Assembly (NCBI RefSeq): GCF_019448235.1
Contig: NZ_CP080409.1
Coordinates: forward strand, 434,001-498,000
Reading direction: 5' to 3'
Length of the DNA stretch: 64,000 bases
From: Nocardioides panacisoli
Lineage (GTDB): Bacteria > Actinomycetota > Actinomycetes > Propionibacteriales > Nocardioidaceae
Under the pieces are notes generated by a model. That model saw only the letters and a list, made by a program, of their open reading frames with translations, ran no database searches and was not told the DNA's origin. Numbering within the stretch: the first letter of the stretch is position 1; the number at the start of each line of letters is the position of its first letter. The position numbers were made by a program, and so were the translations under genes. Of this stretch, positions 15,704 through 23,461 are shown piece after piece.

Positions 15704-16954
15704 CAAGTCAGAAAAGCGGCCCTGACCAGCGGAAACGCTGGGCGGGGCCGCTTCTCTGTTTCGGCTCCCACCGCTCCGTGGCCCCCATTTGGCCCCGCGA
15801 ATGACGGTGGACTCTTGCGAGCGTCGTGCCCGAGCGGCCTCCCTGGCGGCATCCATGGCGTCTCCGACCTCGTTCAGCCGATCCTCGAAGAGGTGCCCGT
15901 AGGTGTCGAGCGTCATCGTCGCCGAGGCATGACCGAGCATCTGCTGGACGACCTTCACGTCCGCTCCGCTGGCGATGGCCAAGCTGGCCGCGGTGTGCCG
16001 TAGCTGGTGCGGGTGCAGACCGGGCACGCCGATCGCGGCTGCCGCAGCGTCGAAGGCACCGCGGAACGTGGCGACCCGCAGTGGCTGCCCGTTGCGGATA
16101 CCGCCGAAGACGAGTTCATCGAGCTTCCTGCCCTTGGCGTGCTCGGCGAGCTCGATGCACAGGAACCGTGGGATCGGAACCTCGCGGCGCTGGTGCGTCT
16201 TCGTCGTTCCCCACACGAGTCCCTTGCCCTGGACCGGTGTCACCGACTCGGCAATCACGGCGCGCTGGCGATGCAGGTCGAGCCGGGCAACCCGCAGTGC
16301 CGCCATCTCGCCGAACCGCACCCCGGTGTAGGCGAGGAAGAGCACGACGCGGCGGTACGTCTCGTTCGAACGGGTGTCCAGGCTGCTGTGCTTGCTGGGG
16401 TCCGAGGGATAGCCGCACTCGTTCGCCAGATCCTCAACCTGCTCATGGGTCAGGTAGCGGTGCTCCGGCTTCTGATGGCGTGGGAGGTTGACGCCCTTGG
16501 CGACGTTGCGGGCGAGTCGACCGTCCTTGACCGCCATGTCGAGGATGAGCGACAGGACACGGTGCACCTTGGCCACGGTGGCGGGTGCGTGATCCACGGA
16601 GAGCGAGGTGACCCACTGCTGCACCTCGGAGTGGGTCACATCACTCAAGCGGGCCTTCGACCACTTGGGCAGGATCTGCTTGCGGAGGATGCCGGCGTAG
16701 CGCTCGTGGGTGGACGGCTTGAGATGCGCCTGCCCGTCGAGCCATCGCGTTGCCCACTCACCCACCGTCACCTTGGCAAGCACGGGATCGACGTATGAGC
16801 CGGCCGACTTGGTGTGCTGGACGGTCCCGAGGAACCGTTGAGCGTCGACCTTCTTCGCGAAGGTCTTGTTCCGCTCTACCCCGGATGGGGTGCGGTAGCG
16901 GGCCCGCCAGGTCACCTGACCGTTGGCGCCGACCCGCTTCTGGATATTGCCCAT
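15650..16954 (-). CDS. int: Tyrosine recombinase / integrase of the island
   Basis: 434 aa phage-type integrase. An N-terminal arm-binding and SAM-like core-binding region (about residues 1-170) precedes the catalytic domain. Catalytic residues visible: Arg in TGVRFGEMAALR, the HxxR box in HPHQLRHTAAS, and the nucleophile Tyr in MTLDTYGHLF. It would recombine the 42-bp core between chromosome and circular element. The frame continues through the island terminator and antisense to tRNA-Glu (tail YPRPDSNRRYRLERAAC), with its stop outside the att core, so the last residues come from chromosomal sequence. It starts 3 bp after the Xis-like gene. Confidence 0.93.
   Translation of the reverse strand: MGNIQKRVGANGQVTWRARYRTPSGVERNKTFAKKVDAQRFLGTVQHTKSAGSYVDPVLAKVTVGEWATRWLDGQAHLKPSTHERYAGILRKQILPKWSKARLSDVTHSEVQQWVTSLSVDHAPATVAKVHRVLSLILDMAVKDGRLARNVAKGVNLPRHQKPEHRYLTHEQVEDLANECGYPSDPSKHSSLDTRSNETYRRVVLFLAYTGVRFGEMAALRVARLDLHRQRAVIAESVTPVQGKGLVWGTTKTHQRREVPIPRFLCIELAEHAKGRKLDELVFGGIRNGQPLRVATFRGAFDAAAAAIGVPGLHPHQLRHTAASLAIASGADVKVVQQMLGHASATMTLDTYGHLFEDRLNEVGDAMDAAREAARARRSQESTVIRGAKWGPRSGGSRNREAAPPSVSAGQGRFSDLYPRPDSNRRYRLERAAC
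15663..15704. repeat. attL core: 42-bp direct repeat in tRNA-Glu
   Basis: Identical to 40395-40436; the bases just outside differ on both sides. It runs from the anticodon loop to one base past the tRNA discriminator, the usual core used by tyrosine integrases. Confidence 0.95.
15714..15753. terminator. Island-supplied terminator after tRNA-Glu
   Basis: Nested inverted repeats: outer arms AAGCGGCC/GGCCGCTT and an inner perfect CCAGCG-GAAA-CGCTGG hairpin with a GNRA-type loop, followed by a T-rich stretch (TCTCTGTTT). It lies 10 nt after tRNA-Glu, inside the island and inside the integrase frame, and substitutes for the chromosomal terminator now found at 40441-40475. Confidence 0.7.
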
Positions 16955-16957
16955 GGC

Positions 16958-17200
16958 TCATCCTCTTCCTTCCCGCACCGCTGCGCCATGGTCGGCGCAA
17001 GATGCGTTGTTCTCCGACTCGGACTCGAGCCAGGCCATCACCTCGGTCCGCCAGTAGCGCACGGAGCGTCCGATCCGGAAGCTGTGCGGGCCCTCGCCGA
17101 GATGCCGCCAGTAGCGGAGGGTGGCGGGCGGGACTCGCACGATGGCAGCGACCTCAGCGATCGTGAGGAGCTGGTCGTCGTCGTGGCCGTTGGCGCTCAT
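16958..17200 (-). CDS. Xis-like helix-turn-helix DNA-binding protein
   Basis: 80 aa. A single winged/MerR-like helix-turn-helix occupies residues about 10-60 (LLTIAEVAAIVRVPPATLRYWRH, then FRIGRSVRYWRTEVMAWLE), the form of excisionase/AlpA-type proteins. Position directly before the integrase, with 3 bp between the genes, supports a recombination directionality factor that promotes excision. It could also regulate the integrase operon. Confidence 0.85.
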   Translation of the reverse strand: MSANGHDDDQLLTIAEVAAIVRVPPATLRYWRHLGEGPHSFRIGRSVRYWRTEVMAWLESESENNASCADHGAAVREGRG

Positions 17201-17239
17201 GAAGACTCCTTGGATGTCGATGGGTGGCTGGTTGGGGGA

Positions 17240-18580
17240 CTAGAGCGACGGGGCATCGGGGCTCGCCCCTTTCGCTGGCCGGTGGACGATCGCGGCGTGT
17301 AGCTCTGCGCGGCTGCGCTTCGCTCCACGCAGAGGGGGTTGCCCGGGAGGTGGTCGCAGCCGGTCGCGGACGAGATCGATGATCGCGCGGTGGTCAGCCT
17401 CCGCGAGGGGGATGAACCGGGTCCTGATGGGCGCGACCATCGCGCCACTGTGCTCGTCCAGGCGCGGGAGCTTGACCCGCGCGAAGTAGGCGTGGCGGTC
17501 GATGCCGGTCTCGATGACATCGGCGATCCGGTCATCGAGCCGGTGGAAGAGGGTGGTGAACGCGTGCAGCATGCGCGGGTCCAGATCCGAGTCGGGCCGG
17601 ATCTCCTTGAGCCTGCCGATGGCGTTGGCACCTTCGGCGACGGCGAGCCCTCCCTTGCCCAGGCGCCCGCCCACGTTGCGCAGTTCCCGTTGCAGGTCGG
17701 CGTAGGTGCGTTCGCGGGTGTGCCACTGCTGTTGTAGTTCGGGGTCGGTCCCCTTCGCGAGCTTGGCGAGGTCGCTGGAAAGCAGCCTTTGGGAATCGAT
17801 GACGAGGCGCAGGTTCATGGCGTTGGGGAAGCTCTGCATCCGGATGACGAGGTTGTGTTCGGCTTGGAGTACGCCGAGCAGTCCGGGCTTCGCGGGACCG
17901 TCGATGACCTTCGCTTTGGGGCGCCAGCCGCGCATGTCGATGGCGTAGTCCGGCGGTTCCATGCTGGCGTCGACGGCGCAGGCCAGGGCGCTCCAGCCGA
18001 GCCGGTCGGCGTGGTGGAGCTTCTCCCACCCGGGGATGTTGGCGTAGCGCTGGTCGAGGACGACGAGTGCTCGAACTGTTGCTGCGACGTCGCCGATCAG
18101 GGTGTGGGCCTGTTGGTTGTCGAGGCGTCCGTCGCCGAGACCGGCATCGAAGTCGTGCTCGCCCAGAGCTGCGGCGCGAGCAACCTGCCGCCAGTGCTCC
18201 ACCATCGGCAGGTTCTGGGGAGTCGTGAGTTCGTGCATGCCTGGCAGGGGAGCGGTCGACGCCTCGACGGTGTGGTGGAGCGCCTGCCCCAGTGCCGCAA
18301 GTCCGCCGTGCTGGATGGTGGGGAGCCGGAACGGGTTGGCCACAGTCCTCGTCAGGTTGCTGGACGCGTACGGCTCGATCGCGCGGGTGGCGTGCCGGCA
18401 CCAGACCAGCGCCGACTGTCGGTAGCGGCGGATCTGTTCCCCGAGCTGTCGGCGTTCCTCGGCTGTGGTCGAGACCGGCACGGTGTGGCTACCGTCGCCG
18501 CCGATCCGGAGTTGCACGCGGTGCTGTCTGAGCAGCGACGACAACTCTGCTCGCAGCAGTCCGCCGTTCTCGCCGTACAT
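17240..18580 (-). CDS. Island maintenance-module protein of unknown function
   Basis: 446 aa, soluble, highly charged, no signal peptide or membrane segment. Helical in composition (LGEQIRRYRQSALVW; WHTRERTYADLQRELRNVGGRL). I recognise no catalytic motif. Its first base overlaps the stop of the 111-aa gene (ATGA), and it lies in one minus-strand run with the Xis-like protein and integrase. By position it could take part in replication, transfer or maintenance of the excised element; this is inference. Confidence 0.7.
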   Translation of the reverse strand: MYGENGGLLRAELSSLLRQHRVQLRIGGDGSHTVPVSTTAEERRQLGEQIRRYRQSALVWCRHATRAIEPYASSNLTRTVANPFRLPTIQHGGLAALGQALHHTVEASTAPLPGMHELTTPQNLPMVEHWRQVARAAALGEHDFDAGLGDGRLDNQQAHTLIGDVAATVRALVVLDQRYANIPGWEKLHHADRLGWSALACAVDASMEPPDYAIDMRGWRPKAKVIDGPAKPGLLGVLQAEHNLVIRMQSFPNAMNLRLVIDSQRLLSSDLAKLAKGTDPELQQQWHTRERTYADLQRELRNVGGRLGKGGLAVAEGANAIGRLKEIRPDSDLDPRMLHAFTTLFHRLDDRIADVIETGIDRHAYFARVKLPRLDEHSGAMVAPIRTRFIPLAEADHRAIIDLVRDRLRPPPGQPPLRGAKRSRAELHAAIVHRPAKGASPDAPSL

Positions 18581-18915
18581 CAGGGTTCGTCCAATGCCAC
18601 GGCGCCTGCGAGCGCGGCCAGGAGGAGCTCGACGTGAAGCGGATCGACGTCGTAGGTGGCGAGTTGCCCGACGGCCGATGTGGCAGCAGCAAACAAAGCA
18701 TCGCGGTCATCAGTCAGCCCGGAGGTGTCGAGTGCGGGAGCGTGGTCACCGTGGAGCCAGTCCAACTCGATGAGGGCGCGCTCGTACGCCGAGGACGCCT
18801 CGACGGTGCGAGCGTGGTCGGCGAGCGCCGCGATGGACGAGCGGGCTTTGGCGAGGGTGGCGGCGTGGGCTAGCAACATGCGGAGTCCTGTCGATCGGTT
18901 CGAAGGCGCCGCCAC
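18580..18915 (-). CDS. Small helical island protein of unknown function
   Basis: 111 aa, Ala/Leu-rich ([56 protein letters not shown]), suggesting helical bundles or a coiled coil. No known motif. Its stop overlaps the start of the 446-aa gene, so the two are probably made in a fixed ratio and may interact. Part of the SSB-to-integrase operon. Confidence 0.6.
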   Translation of the reverse strand: MAAPSNRSTGLRMLLAHAATLAKARSSIAALADHARTVEASSAYERALIELDWLHGDHAPALDTSGLTDDRDALFAAATSAVGQLATYDVDPLHVELLLAALAGAVALDEP

Positions 18916-18996
18916 CGTGCTGTCGGTCGTGCGGTGGACCCCAGCCGAGCGCCGTGGCCGGTGGAGAACCCCGCCCGGGAAGGTGCGGTGGAACGA

Positions 18997-19581
18997 TCAC
19001 GTCGCAGCATGGACCTGCTCCTCGATTCGACGACGGGCGGCGACGTCTTCGTGGACGAACTGGACGAAGTCCGCATGCCGGTCGACGATCTCGACCTCGA
19101 CGGCCGCTTCGACCGGCGTTTCGCCGGGCCAGATGGTCTGCCTGGTCGGGCGGTCGCGGTCCAGACGGCAGCCTGCCGTCGAGACCCACTCGCGCAACCG
19201 GTGGCGGGCTTCGGCGAAGTCGCGCATCCACCCGATCGGCCCGGATGGTGAACCCTCGGGGTCGTAGGCGTTGAGCCAGTGCGTGTGCAGCGCCGAGAGC
19301 TCCCACACCAGCTCGTCGTGGCGATGCCAGAGCGGCGGAATCACCGCGGGCGGCAGTCCGAACGACCGCCGCAGCCAGTCGACCCAACCGTTCAAGTCGA
19401 GCCACTCCGCCATCGCCTCATCCGCGGTCAGCAAGTTCCAGTTGATCGGGCGCAGCGGCTCGTCAGCATCGAAGTCCGCGGCCCCGAACTGGTCGCCGGG
19501 GTTGCCGTACTCGGACTCGATGGCCCGCGCGAACTCCGGATCCAACACAGCCTGCTGGCCTCGGTCGCCGTCGCCGCTCAT
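18997..19581 (-). CDS. Island accessory protein with WHRH motif, unknown
   Basis: 194 aa, acidic N terminus. The central region INWNLLTADEAMAEWLDLNGWVDWLRRSFGLPPAVIPPLWHRHDELVWELSALH is rich in Trp and has a WHRH element. I recall similar Trp-rich proteins beside SSB in actinobacterial integrative elements, but no function. It begins 12 bp after the SSB stop and is followed by the 111-aa gene, so it belongs to the same operon. Confidence 0.65.
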   Translation of the reverse strand: MSGDGDRGQQAVLDPEFARAIESEYGNPGDQFGAADFDADEPLRPINWNLLTADEAMAEWLDLNGWVDWLRRSFGLPPAVIPPLWHRHDELVWELSALHTHWLNAYDPEGSPSGPIGWMRDFAEARHRLREWVSTAGCRLDRDRPTRQTIWPGETPVEAAVEVEIVDRHADFVQFVHEDVAARRRIEEQVHAAT

Positions 19582-19593
19582 CGTCCGTGCCGC

Positions 19594-20025
19594 TCAGAGG
19601 TTGACGGCCGGCGCGGTTTCGCTCGCCACGGCCATCTCGCTGCTTGGCGGGTCCGGCTGTTTCGCCGCAGGGCGGTCGACGACGTAGCGGGTCCTCGCGC
19701 AGTCGTGGCCGATGCGTCGGGCGACGAATTGTTCGCGGATCTCGCTCCGGCCGCCGCGTCGCTCCTGCTCGTACTCGTGCACGTACCCCGACGCGATGAT
19801 CTGGTCACCCGGCTTGAACCTCGTGTACGCGCGCTCGGCGGCGCGGTCGAACATCACCAGGTCGCAGAAGACCGGGTCGAGCTTGGTGAAGGACCCGTCG
19901 GCTTCCTTGCGGTGTTGGTCGATCCCGACGCGGCAGTAGAAGCGGGCATGGCCCTTGCCGGTGAAGTTGAGCTCCGGCGCGGTAGCGATGAACCCTTGGA
20001 GGCTCATCTGGGTGGGAATCGTCAT
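19594..20025 (-). CDS. ssb: Single-stranded DNA-binding protein of the island
   Basis: 143 aa with an OB fold: LQGFIATAPELNFTGKGHARFYCRVGID at the N terminus and VMFDRAAERAYTRFKPGDQIIASGYVHEYEQ in the middle match SSB strands and loops. The C terminus (ASETAPAVNL) lacks the acidic DDDIPF-type tail of the housekeeping SSB, as is common in element-borne copies, so interaction with host replication proteins may differ. First gene of the minus-strand maintenance operon. It probably protects ssDNA during excision, replication or transfer. Confidence 0.85.
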   Translation of the reverse strand: MTIPTQMSLQGFIATAPELNFTGKGHARFYCRVGIDQHRKEADGSFTKLDPVFCDLVMFDRAAERAYTRFKPGDQIIASGYVHEYEQERRGGRSEIREQFVARRIGHDCARTRYVVDRPAAKQPDPPSSEMAVASETAPAVNL

Positions 20026-20181
20026 GGTCTGGCTCCTGCCGTCGCGCGATGCCTCGGATGGCGATCGCTCTCAGGAGTCAGGTGTGCAGGAGGGCCCAAC
20101 ACCGGTCACTCGCGTCGGATAGGAGTGGCTCGGTCGATCTCTCGGCGGCAGCGTGGACAATCGGCGACGAGGAGGTCGCTG

Positions 20182-21261
20182 ATGCCAGTGGAGAAGCGCG
20201 CGAACGAATGGTCGATCCTGCGGACGGTGTACGACATCGAGGAGTGCACGGCCGTTGAAGAGTCGGAGCGCCCTGACTTCCTGCTGACTAAGCACGGGCA
20301 CGGCGCTGTGCCTTTCGGCGTGGAGGTTACCGAGCTATTCCGGGACCAAGCTGACGCCCGGTCCGTGCGCCACCCGGACTACCTCGACGCCCTGTTCCGC
20401 GGCGCGCCGCATATGCATAAGGACGACAAGGCGGCCCTGCCGCTCTCCTTCATGAGGATCACCGACCTCGATGGGAACGTCACCCACGAAAACATGCCGG
20501 GAATCTTCACGGCGGCGAGATCCGAGTCGGATCACCGACGGGCCATTGCAGCAACTATTGAGAGCAAGGGGACGCGCGGATACGCCGTCGAAGGCGGGCA
20601 CGTGAACCTCATCATCCGCGATCGCTACTTGCTCTCGGGAGAGCCGTTGCCGGACGAGTACTCCGTGACCGCGCTACTCAGCGACGGCGTACGGGAAGCC
20701 CTCGTCGACTCGCCGTTCCGGGAGGTCTACCTGATCTCCATCTCCCGCGCTCGCGAGCAAGTCGTCCGGCCGTTGGTTCAACTGATGCTGGCTGAAAGGT
20801 TCTTTCTCTTCGGCAAGGCGATTGAGGGTGCGCTCGGGCGACCAGGCATGGACGAGCAGTGGAAGTACGTGCAGGCGTTCGCCGGGTACGTGGAAGGTGA
20901 AGCTCTAGAAGTGGAGGTGTTGGATCTCGACGGTTTGCCGGTCGCGGCGTATCGGTCGAGCGCCGTCGGTCTGAGCAGGGAATGGGGTCCGAAGATTCTC
21001 GACTTCGCCGACCGGCACGCGGGGCTCCCACTATGGGAGTGGCGTCCGTTGGATGGGCTGACTGATGCCGAGGTCGCGGCTTGCAAGCAGTTCATCTCCG
21101 ACAGCGAGTTCCTCTGGGGCTCCTACGGAACCCCGGTCGAGCCGGCCGATCTTGAGTTTCCGAAGACACGATCAGTTCAGGTGGTCGACGTGCCGCGCGA
21201 AGAGTTGCCGCGACGAGCCGGCGGTCCCCGACCCAACGATGGTGCCGGGGCTGATGCCTGA
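20182..21261 (+). CDS. Lone gene with PD-(D/E)XK-like N-terminus, possible nuclease
   Basis: 359 aa. The ATG at 20182 is preferred because GAGGAGG lies 7-13 bp upstream. The N-terminal pattern ERPDFLLTKHGHGAVPFGVEVTELF (about residues 26-52) resembles the Asp ... Glu-x-Thr/Lys core of restriction-endonuclease-like folds, with Thr in place of the usual Lys. The C-terminal half has no motif known to me. It is transcribed away from the SSB operon and ends before the IS110 element. It could be an anti-phage or element-maintenance protein; this is a weak structural guess. Confidence 0.55.
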   Translation: MPVEKRANEWSILRTVYDIEECTAVEESERPDFLLTKHGHGAVPFGVEVTELFRDQADARSVRHPDYLDALFRGAPHMHKDDKAALPLSFMRITDLDGNVTHENMPGIFTAARSESDHRRAIAATIESKGTRGYAVEGGHVNLIIRDRYLLSGEPLPDEYSVTALLSDGVREALVDSPFREVYLISISRAREQVVRPLVQLMLAERFFLFGKAIEGALGRPGMDEQWKYVQAFAGYVEGEALEVEVLDLDGLPVAAYRSSAVGLSREWGPKILDFADRHAGLPLWEWRPLDGLTDAEVAACKQFISDSEFLWGSYGTPVEPADLEFPKTRSVQVVDVPREELPRRAGGPRPNDGAGADA

Positions 21262-21696
21262 ACGTCGTCCGCCGATGTCAGAAGAGCCCTGAAACGTCTT
21301 CGACGACGACGGGACCGGCGAGGAGGAGGGCGCGGTGAGCTAAAGGAATGGAGCTTGCTCGGCTTCGACGCCGCCGCAAGCTCCGGTGAAACGGTCGGTA
21401 CTGGTCGGTCGTCGTCGGTCACCACCGGATGGCGGCGTCCCCCACGCTCGGCGTTTGCGCAGTGATGATGGCGGGACTGCCCGGTCTTGTTGGATCGTGG
21501 CGGAAGTCCCCGGTCGGTTGACTCTCGTTTGCGCCGGCTTCGTGCCTTCGACCTGAACTGTCGCCGGCCGGGGGCGCACGCACCGGCCGGACGGAGCGTG
21601 ACCTGATAGGAGCTTGGCCGCGCCTCGTCACTGTGCTGTCCGCCCGACCGGCGGTGTGTGCCCGTCCCATCAGAACGAAGAGAGCGGTGCATCACC
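21262..21696. other. Noncoding stretch before IS110 transposase, with hairpin
   Basis: 435 bp with no convincing gene. It contains a 9-bp inverted repeat GGAGCTTGC/GCAAGCTCC at 21350-21384. ATAGGAGCTT at 21606-21615 recurs at 22795-22804 just after the transposase. IS110 elements often carry a guide (bridge) RNA in the noncoding left end, so part of this stretch may encode one. Confidence 0.45.
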
Positions 21697-22788
21697 ATGG
21701 TAGGAACCCTCGATCTCGCATGCGAGGTCACCGACATCATTGGCGGGGTCGACACCCACGCCGACACTCACACCGTCGCAGCGCTGGACGGTCTGGGTCG
21801 CCTTCTCGGGCACGCGACCTTCCCCGCAACGCCTGCGGGATTCGGCGAACTATTGCGCTGGCTGAGGAGCCACGGAAACGTGGTCACGGTTGGGGTGGAG
21901 GGCACCGGTTCCTACGGCGCCGGCCTCTTTCAGCATCTTCGTGCGGGCGGTCTGCGGATCGTCGAGGTCGACCAGGTGGACCGAGGCGCCCGACGCAAGA
22001 CGGGCAAGTCCGATCCCACCGACGCGATCGCTGCCGCGCGTGCCGTTCAGGCCGGCACGGCGACCGGCACACCGAAGACTCGGGACGGCGTCGTTGAGTC
22101 GATCCGAGCGCTCAGGGTGGCTCGCAATGGTGCGATCAAGTCGCATACGGCCGCGATCAACGCGCTGCGGCAGACCGTCATCACCGCGCCCGCACATCTG
22201 CGGTCCCGGCTCGCGGGCCTTGGCGCTAAGGGCCTGGTCGACACCTGTGCCCGGTTGCGGCCCGGCGACATCCACGACCCCGAGCAGGCAGTCAAGGCCA
22301 CGCTGCGACGCTTGGCCCGACGCTGCCAGATGCTGACCGAGGAACTCGCCGAGACCGACAAAGACCTCCAGACCCTCATCAGCCAGAAAGCCCCGGTTCT
22401 CTTGGCCGTCCACGGTGTCGGTACCGACATCGCTGGGCAGTTGCTCATCACCGCCGGCGACAACCCCGAGCGCCTCAAGTCCGAGGCATCGTTCGCAGCA
22501 CTTTGTGGTGTCAGCCCGTTGCTGGCGTCCTCGGGCAAGACGAACCGACACCGGCTCAACCGCGGCGGCAACCGAGGCGCCAACAGCGCACTACACCGCG
22601 TCGTAATCGTCAGGATGAAGACGCACCCCGAGACCCGTGCCTACGTCGAACGACGAACCAAGGAGGGCATGTCGAAACGGGAGATCATCCGCTGCCTCAA
22701 GCGCTACGTCGTCCGCGAACTGCTGCCCCTCATCAAGGCCCCCGACCAAGAGCGCCCTGACCTGAAGCTCCACTCGATCGCCGCTTGA
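21697..22788 (+). CDS. IS110-family transposase
   Basis: 363 aa. The N-terminal RuvC-like DEDD domain shows GGVDTHADTH (first Asp), VGVEGTGSYG (Glu) and KSDPTDAIAAAR (later Asp residues). The C-terminal Transposase_20 domain contains LLAVHGVGTDIA and the Ser-containing ASSGKTNRHRLNRGGNR. Start 21697 (MVGTLDL) fits the family N terminus better than the in-frame ATG at 21658. The frame is intact, so the element may be active. Confidence 0.93.
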   Translation: MVGTLDLACEVTDIIGGVDTHADTHTVAALDGLGRLLGHATFPATPAGFGELLRWLRSHGNVVTVGVEGTGSYGAGLFQHLRAGGLRIVEVDQVDRGARRKTGKSDPTDAIAAARAVQAGTATGTPKTRDGVVESIRALRVARNGAIKSHTAAINALRQTVITAPAHLRSRLAGLGAKGLVDTCARLRPGDIHDPEQAVKATLRRLARRCQMLTEELAETDKDLQTLISQKAPVLLAVHGVGTDIAGQLLITAGDNPERLKSEASFAALCGVSPLLASSGKTNRHRLNRGGNRGANSALHRVVIVRMKTHPETRAYVERRTKEGMSKREIIRCLKRYVVRELLPLIKAPDQERPDLKLHSIAA

Positions 22789-22812
22789 CGATCTATAGGA
22801 GCTTCAGGTCAG
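22757..22812. repeat. 15-bp perfect inverted repeat around the IS110 stop
   Basis: CTGACCTGAAGCTCC at 22757-22771 is mirrored by GGAGCTTCAGGTCAG at 22798-22812, with a 26-nt loop holding the stop codon. It may be a subterminal recombination repeat or a transcription terminator of the element. Confidence 0.8.
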
Positions 22813-22860
22813 CGGCTCGTTCGCCCAGTGGGCGCATCAAGCGATAGACGCAAAGCCGAC

Positions 22861-22900
22861 GTGATTAGGTCGTCGGTTCGATTCCGACAGGCGGCTCCGG
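22861..22900 (+). other. tRNA-Thr-like 3' fragment, probable old att site
   Basis: GTCGG-TTCGATT-CCGAC at 22872-22888 is a canonical T arm, followed by AGGCGGC and T, which fits the 3' acceptor strand and discriminator of actinobacterial tRNA-Thr. There is no 5' half, so it is not a tRNA gene. The following CCCCTGACCTGCGCAAACG resembles the sequence after the island's own attL. Confidence 0.55.
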
Positions 22901-23076
22901 CGAACAGCCCCTGACCTGCGCAAACGTCGATGATGTTTGACTATTTGTATCACGGTTGTAACGACCGATGGCGGCAGAGGCCCGCGGGGTGGTGGGCTCT
23001 GAGGTGATTCTCAGTGCCTATGTCGCTGCTCTCGACGGCGGCGACTAGCGAGCCCGTCGCGGGTCTTGTCCCCCGC

Positions 23077-23210
23077 CGCGGTCACGTCGGCGGCTGTGAG
23101 CCGGGCAACGACCATCCGGAACGTCGATGATGCCACGAGCTCGGCCTGCACTTGGATCAGCAGGTTGCGGGCGAAATAAACCCGACAGCGTTGGTGCGGG
23201 ACCCGTCCGT
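23077..23210 (-). pseudogene. IS256-family transposase fragment
   Basis: The minus-strand frame encodes PHQRCRVYFARNLLIQVQAE and continues for about 45 residues. It matches the conserved core of IS256/MutA-type transposases (WQRCRVHF.RNLLA.V pattern), but neither the N-terminal nor the C-terminal domain is present. A dead remnant. Confidence 0.65.
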
Positions 23211-23461
23211 GGGGCGAGGCATGAGATTGCGTCGAAAAGGCCCGCAACTGCTGTAGCGCGCTGGCAAGGTCCAACAGCGTGCGCGCGACCCGCCTTGGAC
23301 GCGAGGCCTGGATTGTGGCCGCCAGGGGCTGGCAAGTGGTCCTGGATCGAGTAGGAGCCCTACGCGCTTAGCGGGGACGATGCTCGGTATGTCGCCCGTG
23401 CGTGGCGCGGTGGGTTTTGTCTGGGGTGTGGGAGAGGCGCCTGGCCTTCGCGGGTGTTTGT

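Larger units (their letters stand above)
21340..22812 (+). mobile_element. IS110-family insertion sequence (ends approximate)
   Basis: One transposase gene with a long left noncoding region and a short right end. Ends cannot be placed exactly because IS110 elements lack terminal inverted repeats and long target duplications. ATAGGAGCTT is repeated at 21606 and 22795 near the likely limits, and a 15-bp inverted repeat brackets the transposase stop. A minimal element would span 21606-22804. Confidence 0.6.
22813..23461. other. Decayed region: tRNA-like fragment and transposase remnant
   Basis: 649 bp without an intact gene. It holds a tRNA 3'-half-like segment (22861-22900) and part of an IS256-type transposase (23077-23210). 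The rest gives only frames with biased, unrecognisable protein sequence. Confidence 0.6.

Noticed and set aside
22861..22900. A tRNA gene after IS110
   Set aside because: Only the T arm and 3' acceptor strand are present; no D arm, anticodon stem or 5' acceptor can be paired.
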